NCBI GenBank assembly: GCA_028713675.1
Contig: JAQTNV010000048.1
Span: forward strand, 1 to 26,121
Source: a bacterium
GTDB lineage: Bacteria > Desulfobacterota > JAPLJL01
Direction: 5' to 3'
DNA length: 26,121 bases
The notes below the pieces were generated by a model that searched no databases, was not told the DNA's origin, and saw nothing but the letters and a program-made list of their open reading frames with translations. A program made the position numbers and the translations under genes. This document shows positions 22,884 through 26,121 of the stretch, piece after piece. Position 1 is the stretch's first letter, and each line of letters starts with the position of its first letter.

Positions 22884-23777
22884 ATGCCTTTAAAGCCATT
22901 ACGTGATCCGCAAGGAATCTTTCGCCGCGTTACCGGCACCTTGGTAGGTTCCTTGGCCGCTATTTTCTTGTTTGCCGTGCTGATTTTCTTCAATTCTCTT
23001 CAGACCGCCAGCCTCGTGATCAAACCTTTTTCCGTGACCGCATTTCGGGCTTTCAACCGCTGGGCGGCCGATACCTGGTGGGGCTTGTGCGTCAAGGTCG
23101 CGGCCCGGGTGTGGGGGGTGAAAATCAAGGTCAGCGGGGACAACGTGCCGATGCGGGAAAATTCCGTGGTGATCTCCAATCACCAGGAGATGCCGGATAT
23201 CACCGTTCTGATGTGGTACGCCAAAAGCAAGGATCGGCTGGGCGACCTGAAGTGGTTCGTCAAGGACTCCATCAAATACTTTCCCGGGATCGGATGGGGA
23301 ATGCTTTTTCTTGATTGTCCCTTTATCAAGCGCGACTGGACCTCCGACAAGGAATATATCAAGAAAGTATTCCAGCGGATCCTCAAGGGGCGGGTTCCCC
23401 TCTGGCTGGTCACTTTCGCCGAAGGCACCCGGATCACCCCCGGCAAGTTAAAACAAAGCCGGGAATTCGCCGAAAAGAACAGCCTGTTCGTTCCGCGGCA
23501 CGTGCTGATCCCGCGCACCAAAGGTTTCGTGGCCACCGTTTCGGAAATGCGCCAGCATCTAGATGCCGTGTATGACGTGACCATCGGCTATATCGATGGA
23601 GTGCCGACGCTCTGGCAGTGGATCAAGGGCTATGTGCGGGAGGTCAACCTGCATGTCCGGCGCTACCCGATCGAGTCGATGCCCAGCGGCGAAACGGAGC
23701 TTTCCGACTGGCTGATGGAACGATTTAAGCAGAAGGATGAATTGCTGGAGGGTTATTACGCAAAAGGCCAATGGTGA
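22884..23777 (+). CDS. 1-acyl-sn-glycerol-3-phosphate acyltransferase-family protein (PlsC-like)
   Basis: The protein has 297 residues; ACGGAGA lies 9 bp before the ATG. A hydrophobic N-terminal segment (about 20-44) anchors it in the inner membrane. The LPLAT motifs are in order: block I NHQEMPD (99-105, catalytic His100 and Asp105), the WFVKDSIKYFPGIGWGM region with phosphate-site residues (124-140), block III FAEGTRITPGK (178-188), and block IV VLIPRTKGF (207-215). The large WxxxKxxx-type context resembles the AGPAT/YihG branch more than short PlsC. It transfers an acyl chain to lysophosphatidate or a related glycerol lipid. It is monocistronic, flanked by repeat-rich gaps. Confidence 0.88.
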   Translation: MPLKPLRDPQGIFRRVTGTLVGSLAAIFLFAVLIFFNSLQTASLVIKPFSVTAFRAFNRWAADTWWGLCVKVAARVWGVKIKVSGDNVPMRENSVVISNHQEMPDITVLMWYAKSKDRLGDLKWFVKDSIKYFPGIGWGMLFLDCPFIKRDWTSDKEYIKKVFQRILKGRVPLWLVTFAEGTRITPGKLKQSREFAEKNSLFVPRHVLIPRTKGFVATVSEMRQHLDAVYDVTIGYIDGVPTLWQWIKGYVREVNLHVRRYPIESMPSGETELSDWLMERFKQKDELLEGYYAKGQW

Positions 23778-23849
23778 TCTGCCTTGCCGGAGAAACCTTA
23801 GCGGAAGCCTATCCCCGGTTTTAGAACCCGCCGCCGCCTGATCCGCGAC

Positions 23850-23905
23850 CCTTCTTTTCGCTTCTTTTCTCCTTCCTTTTATTGCTTCTCATCGCTTTTA
23901 ATTTT
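23850..23905. repeat. Weak 7-bp-period tract, T/C-rich
   Basis: Units of the type CGCTTCT, TTTCTCC, TTCCTTT, TATTGCT lie between the acyltransferase gene and the DUF134 promoter. The periodicity is weaker here, and simple T/C bias could explain part of it. Confidence 0.35.
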
Positions 23906-23960
23906 TAAGAAAAATGATGAGATCTTATTCCCAAGACCCTGGATGGAAGCTGCCCTCGCC

Positions 23961-23988
23961 TTGACATTTATGAACATATGTTCATAAT
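23961..23988 (+). promoter_or_regulatory. Promoter of the DUF134-NifX-Mrp-FmdB operon with palindromic operator in the spacer
   Basis: A consensus -35 TTGACA (23961-23966) and a -10 CATAAT (23983-23988) are 16 bp apart. A 20-bp perfect palindrome, TTATGAACATATGTTCATAA (23968-23987), fills the spacer and overlaps the -10. A dimer bound there would block RNA polymerase. The DUF134 protein encoded directly downstream is the obvious candidate repressor. Confidence 0.8.
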
Positions 23989-24006
23989 TGAATTGGAGGT
24001 AACTTT

Positions 24007-24483
24007 ATGGCCAGGCCGTGCTGCTGCCGTCGAATTGAAGGGAAACCGGCCTCTCCGGTGTTCAAGCCGGCGGGGGTGCCCATCCGCGGGTTGGAGGAAG
24101 TCGTGATTACCCTCGATGAGGTCGAGGCGGTCCGGCTCGCGGACCTCGATGGGCTTTATCAGGAGCAGGCGGCGGTCCGGATGGAGGTTTCGCGCCCGAC
24201 CTTCAGCCGGATTGTCGAGTCGGCGCATCGTAAGATCGCGGAGGCTTTGATCCAGGGGAAGGCGCTGAAGATAGAAGGCGGCGTTGTCTCCATGGGCCGT
24301 CCGGATGTCTCACGGTGCCGGCGTTGGCGGAACGAAGAGAAAAATATCCAAGGTACGGACGAAGCGCTGGAAAATGGTAAAACCTGCTGCGGCCGGCCGC
24401 GCCGGCGCAGTGATTGTGGAGCCCCACGACCGAAAACCGTGGCATCTCCAGAAAGCTTAAAGCAGGCGGGGAAAAACCGTTAA
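24007..24483 (+). CDS. DUF134 family DNA-binding protein
   Basis: The protein has 158 residues; TTGGAGG lies 7 bp before the ATG. Residues 1-100 are a full DUF134 domain: MARPCCCRRI, FKPAGVPIRGLEEV, ITLDEVEAVRLADLDGLYQEQAA, and the sigma-region-4-like helix-turn-helix VRMEVSRPTFSRIVESAHRKIAEAL. DUF134 proteins are small predicted transcription factors, usually next to NifX-like and Mrp-type genes, as here. The N-terminal cysteines (C5, C6, C7) could sense metal or redox state. About 55 extra residues follow the domain, rich in Arg and Cys (TCCGRPRRRSDCG), of no recognised kind. Autoregulation through the palindrome at 23968-23987 is likely but unproved. Confidence 0.88.
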   Translation: MARPCCCRRIEGKPASPVFKPAGVPIRGLEEVVITLDEVEAVRLADLDGLYQEQAAVRMEVSRPTFSRIVESAHRKIAEALIQGKALKIEGGVVSMGRPDVSRCRRWRNEEKNIQGTDEALENGKTCCGRPRRRSDCGAPRPKTVASPESLKQAGKNR

Positions 24484-24521
24484 GACGGCTGCGATTCGCA
24501 TCCGGAGAAGGAGGAACTGCC

Positions 24522-24902
24522 ATGAACATCCTGATTCCCGTAACCGAAAACAAAGGGCTCCAGAGCCCGGTGCATGCCCATTTCGGATCGGCGCCGGTCT
24601 TCTTGATCGTCGATACTGATAACGGAAACTGCCGGGCCGTTTCCAACCAGAATCTTCATCATGAGCACGGCATGTGCCGGCCGCTCCAGGCGTTTGCCGG
24701 CGAGAAGGTTGACGGCGTGGTGGTCGGCGGCATCGGCATGGGCGCGCTCAACCAGCTGCAGGCGGCGAACCTCCGCGTTTACCTCGCGGAAGCGCCGACG
24801 GTCAGGGAAACCCTGGACCAGTTAAAGAGCGGCTCACTGCGCGAGGTCACGCCCGCGAACGCCTGCCGGCACCACGGCCAGGGCGGTACCTGCGGGCATT
24901 GA
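24522..24902 (+). CDS. NifX/NifB-C-terminal-like (dinitrogenase Fe-Mo cofactor, MTH1175-type) protein
   Basis: The protein has 126 residues from the ATG at 24522, with AGAAGGAGG upstream; the same frame is open from 24414 but overlaps the DUF134 gene. The domain shows MNILIPV, HAHFGSAPVFLIVD, VDGVVVGGIGMGALNQL and a ribonuclease-H-like order. The C-terminal tail ACRHHGQGGTCGH and the mid-chain HHEHGMC can bind metal. Relatives bind Fe-S or Mo-containing clusters; stand-alone forms occur in non-fixing anaerobes beside Mrp ATPases and in orange-protein clusters. No nitrogenase genes are visible, so cluster carriage or delivery is more likely than nitrogen fixation. It lies between DUF134 and Mrp genes. 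Confidence 0.87.
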   Translation: MNILIPVTENKGLQSPVHAHFGSAPVFLIVDTDNGNCRAVSNQNLHHEHGMCRPLQAFAGEKVDGVVVGGIGMGALNQLQAANLRVYLAEAPTVRETLDQLKSGSLREVTPANACRHHGQGGTCGH

Positions 24903-25009
24903 GAATGTCATTACGTCAGGAAACTTAAGAGAAAGTCGGGTGCTTTGTCCGATCAGTATTATTAATGTATGACTCGAAAGATTCAGGAAAATCCAGAAAG
25001 CGGGAGACA

Positions 25010-25906
25010 ATGGACTGCAAGGAACAATCCACTGATGATCAAGAAAAAGATGCACAGCTTAAAGACACGTTAGGCCGGATCAAGCACAAGTTCCTGGTTT
25101 TGGGCGGAAAGGGCGGGGTGGGTAAAACCACGGTAGCCGTAAATCTTGCCATGGGCTTGGCGATGAGGGGTCACGAAGTGGGGCTTTTGGACGTTGATAT
25201 TCACGGGCCGAATGTCGCCAAGATGCTCGGGATCGAAGGCCGGGCCCTGAGTCAATCCGAAGGAAAAATCCTTCCCGTTTCAGCCGCTCCCCGCCTCAAG
25301 GTGATTTCCATGGCCTCCCTGCTCCCCAACCCGGACCATCCGGTGATTTGGCGGGGACCTATGAAAATGGGGGCGATCCGCCAGTTTATATCCGATGTCC
25401 AATGGGGTTCCTTGGATTACCTGATTGTGGATTCACCCCCGGGAACGGGGGACGAGCCCTTGAGCGTGGCTCAGCTGATCCCCGAAGCGGACGGGGCGAT
25501 TATTGTCACCACGCCCCAGGATGTAGCGCTCCTGGATTCGCGAAAATGCGTGAATTTTGTCCGCCAGCTGAATATTCCGGTGACCGGGATCATCGAAAAC
25601 ATGAGCGGTTTCTCCTGTCCTCATTGCGGACAGAAGATAGACATATTCAAAATCGGCGGGGGTGAAAAAGCCGCCGCGGAAATGGGCGTGTTATTTCTCG
25701 GCAGGATTCCCCTGGATCCCAAAATCGTGGAATTAGGCGATACGGGCGAACCTTTTATCTTTAAAGAAGAAGGGACGCCAGCCGCCCGGGAGCTGGGGAA
25801 AATCGTGGAACGTGTCATCGAAGCCGGGGCGGCTCGAAAGTCTGCAGCGGACCAGAATGATTGCGCGGGGAAAAGCTGTTGCTCGGCGAAAAATATAAAT
25901 AAATGA
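25010..25906 (+). CDS. Mrp/NBP35-type ATP-binding iron-sulfur carrier protein
   Basis: The protein has 298 residues from the ATG at 25010, where GGGAG lies upstream; an ATG at 24965 is also open. The deviant Walker [11 protein letters not shown] (32-41) with its signature Lys, DVDIHGPNV (61-69 region), and [11 protein letters not shown] mark the SIMIBI Mrp/NBP35 group. The [11 protein letters not shown] motif holds the CxxC that binds a bridging 4Fe-4S cluster in dimers. A C-terminal [10 protein letters not shown] adds further cysteines. The likely role is assembly or transfer of Fe-S clusters to client proteins in the cytoplasm; the NifX-like protein encoded next to it could be a partner. 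Several Fe-S proteins encoded upstream are possible clients. Confidence 0.9.
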   Translation: MDCKEQSTDDQEKDAQLKDTLGRIKHKFLVLGGKGGVGKTTVAVNLAMGLAMRGHEVGLLDVDIHGPNVAKMLGIEGRALSQSEGKILPVSAAPRLKVISMASLLPNPDHPVIWRGPMKMGAIRQFISDVQWGSLDYLIVDSPPGTGDEPLSVAQLIPEADGAIIVTTPQDVALLDSRKCVNFVRQLNIPVTGIIENMSGFSCPHCGQKIDIFKIGGGEKAAAEMGVLFLGRIPLDPKIVELGDTGEPFIFKEEGTPAARELGKIVERVIEAGAARKSAADQNDCAGKSCCSAKNINK

Positions 25907-25977
25907 ACTGACAGAAGGGGATTGCCGCCGGGCCGTGAAATCAAAGCGCAGAACCCATTGAAAAAAGGAGGTCAGCG

Positions 25978-26121
25978 ATGCCGATTTACGAGTACAGCTG
26001 TAAACAGTGCGGGAGCATCACCGAATTTTTAACCGGTCTGGGCGGAAAGGATCCGGAGATCCTGTGCGGGAAATGCGGGAGCAGGGAGATGGAGAAGGTA
26101 ATGTCCGCTCCCAATGTGGTC
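25978..26121 (+). CDS. FmdB-family zinc-ribbon protein, N-terminal part
   Basis: A strong AAAAGGAGG precedes the ATG at 25978; the window ends after 48 codons. MPIYEYSCKQCG (1-12) and CGKCGS (30-35) give the CxxC...CxxC zinc ribbon, and the KVMSAPNVV tail of this fragment is typical of the FmdB regulatory-protein family (small, about 70-110 residues). FmdB was named for a formamidase operon, but most members have no proven role. It continues the DUF134 operon, 71 bp after the Mrp gene. Confidence 0.88.
   Translation, partial: MPIYEYSCKQCGSITEFLTGLGGKDPEILCGKCGSREMEKVMSAPNVV

Noticed and set aside
24522-24902. Part of a nitrogen-fixation cluster
   Set aside because: The NifX-like domain occurs widely without nitrogenase; the neighbours are DUF134, Mrp and FmdB, and no nifHDK-type gene is visible.

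Overview
The window is a GC-rich, gene-dense bacterial chromosome segment, probably from an anaerobe. The signs are a GTP-type PEP carboxykinase, several stand-alone iron-sulfur proteins, a DUF362 protein, a lone ADP-forming acyl-CoA synthetase alpha subunit, and a DUF134/NifX-like/Mrp/FmdB set typical of sulfate reducers, syntrophs and related candidate phyla. I cannot name the phylum; a Desulfobacterota-like or candidate-phylum lineage is a guess. There is no phage, CRISPR array or classical transposase.

Layout. (1) 1-271: 3' end of pckG and its terminator. (2) 347-8185, minus strand: seven tightly packed genes, read from 8185 down. They encode a CrtI-like FAD oxidoreductase, a lycopene beta-cyclase-family protein, two alpha/beta hydrolases (one a lipoprotein), a SAM methyltransferase, a QueG-like Fe-S protein and a DUF362 protein. 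(3) 8338-9351, plus strand and divergent: an HTH plus 4Fe-4S protein that could be the operon's redox-responsive regulator. (4) 9472-11676, minus: a large EF-hand/membrane protein of unknown function. (5) Two more CrtI/CrtISO-family enzymes, 11786-13372 (minus) and 14137-15684 (plus), back to back across a 764-bp gene-free, repeat-rich gap. (6) 15801-16290: tRNA-Asn followed by a 377-bp insert carrying a GIY-YIG gene and bounded by a 25-bp duplication of the tRNA 3' end. (7) 16321-18785, plus: PaaK-like adenylating enzyme, S51 peptidase-like protein and a second GIY-YIG protein. (8) 18819-22605, minus: modular PEBP lipoprotein and acyl-CoA synthetase alpha subunit. (9) 22884-23777: PlsC-type acyltransferase. 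(10) 24007 to the end: DUF134 regulator, NifX-like protein, Mrp/NBP35 ATPase and FmdB zinc ribbon, behind a promoter whose -35/-10 spacer is filled by a 20-bp perfect palindrome.

How genes may work together. Regions 2, 3 and 5 suggest a polyene, isoprenoid or lipid redox module: three CrtI-superfamily flavoproteins and a lycopene-cyclase homologue with hydrolases and Fe-S electron carriers, but no phytoene synthase in view. The 3' operon looks like metal- or Fe-S-cofactor handling under DUF134 control.

The least expected structure lies between genes. About ten intergenic stretches carry degenerate sequence with a 7-bp period and differing motifs. A small imperfect-palindrome (REP-like) family occurs at least three times. 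The tRNA-Asn locus looks like the integration site of a minimal GIY-YIG element.
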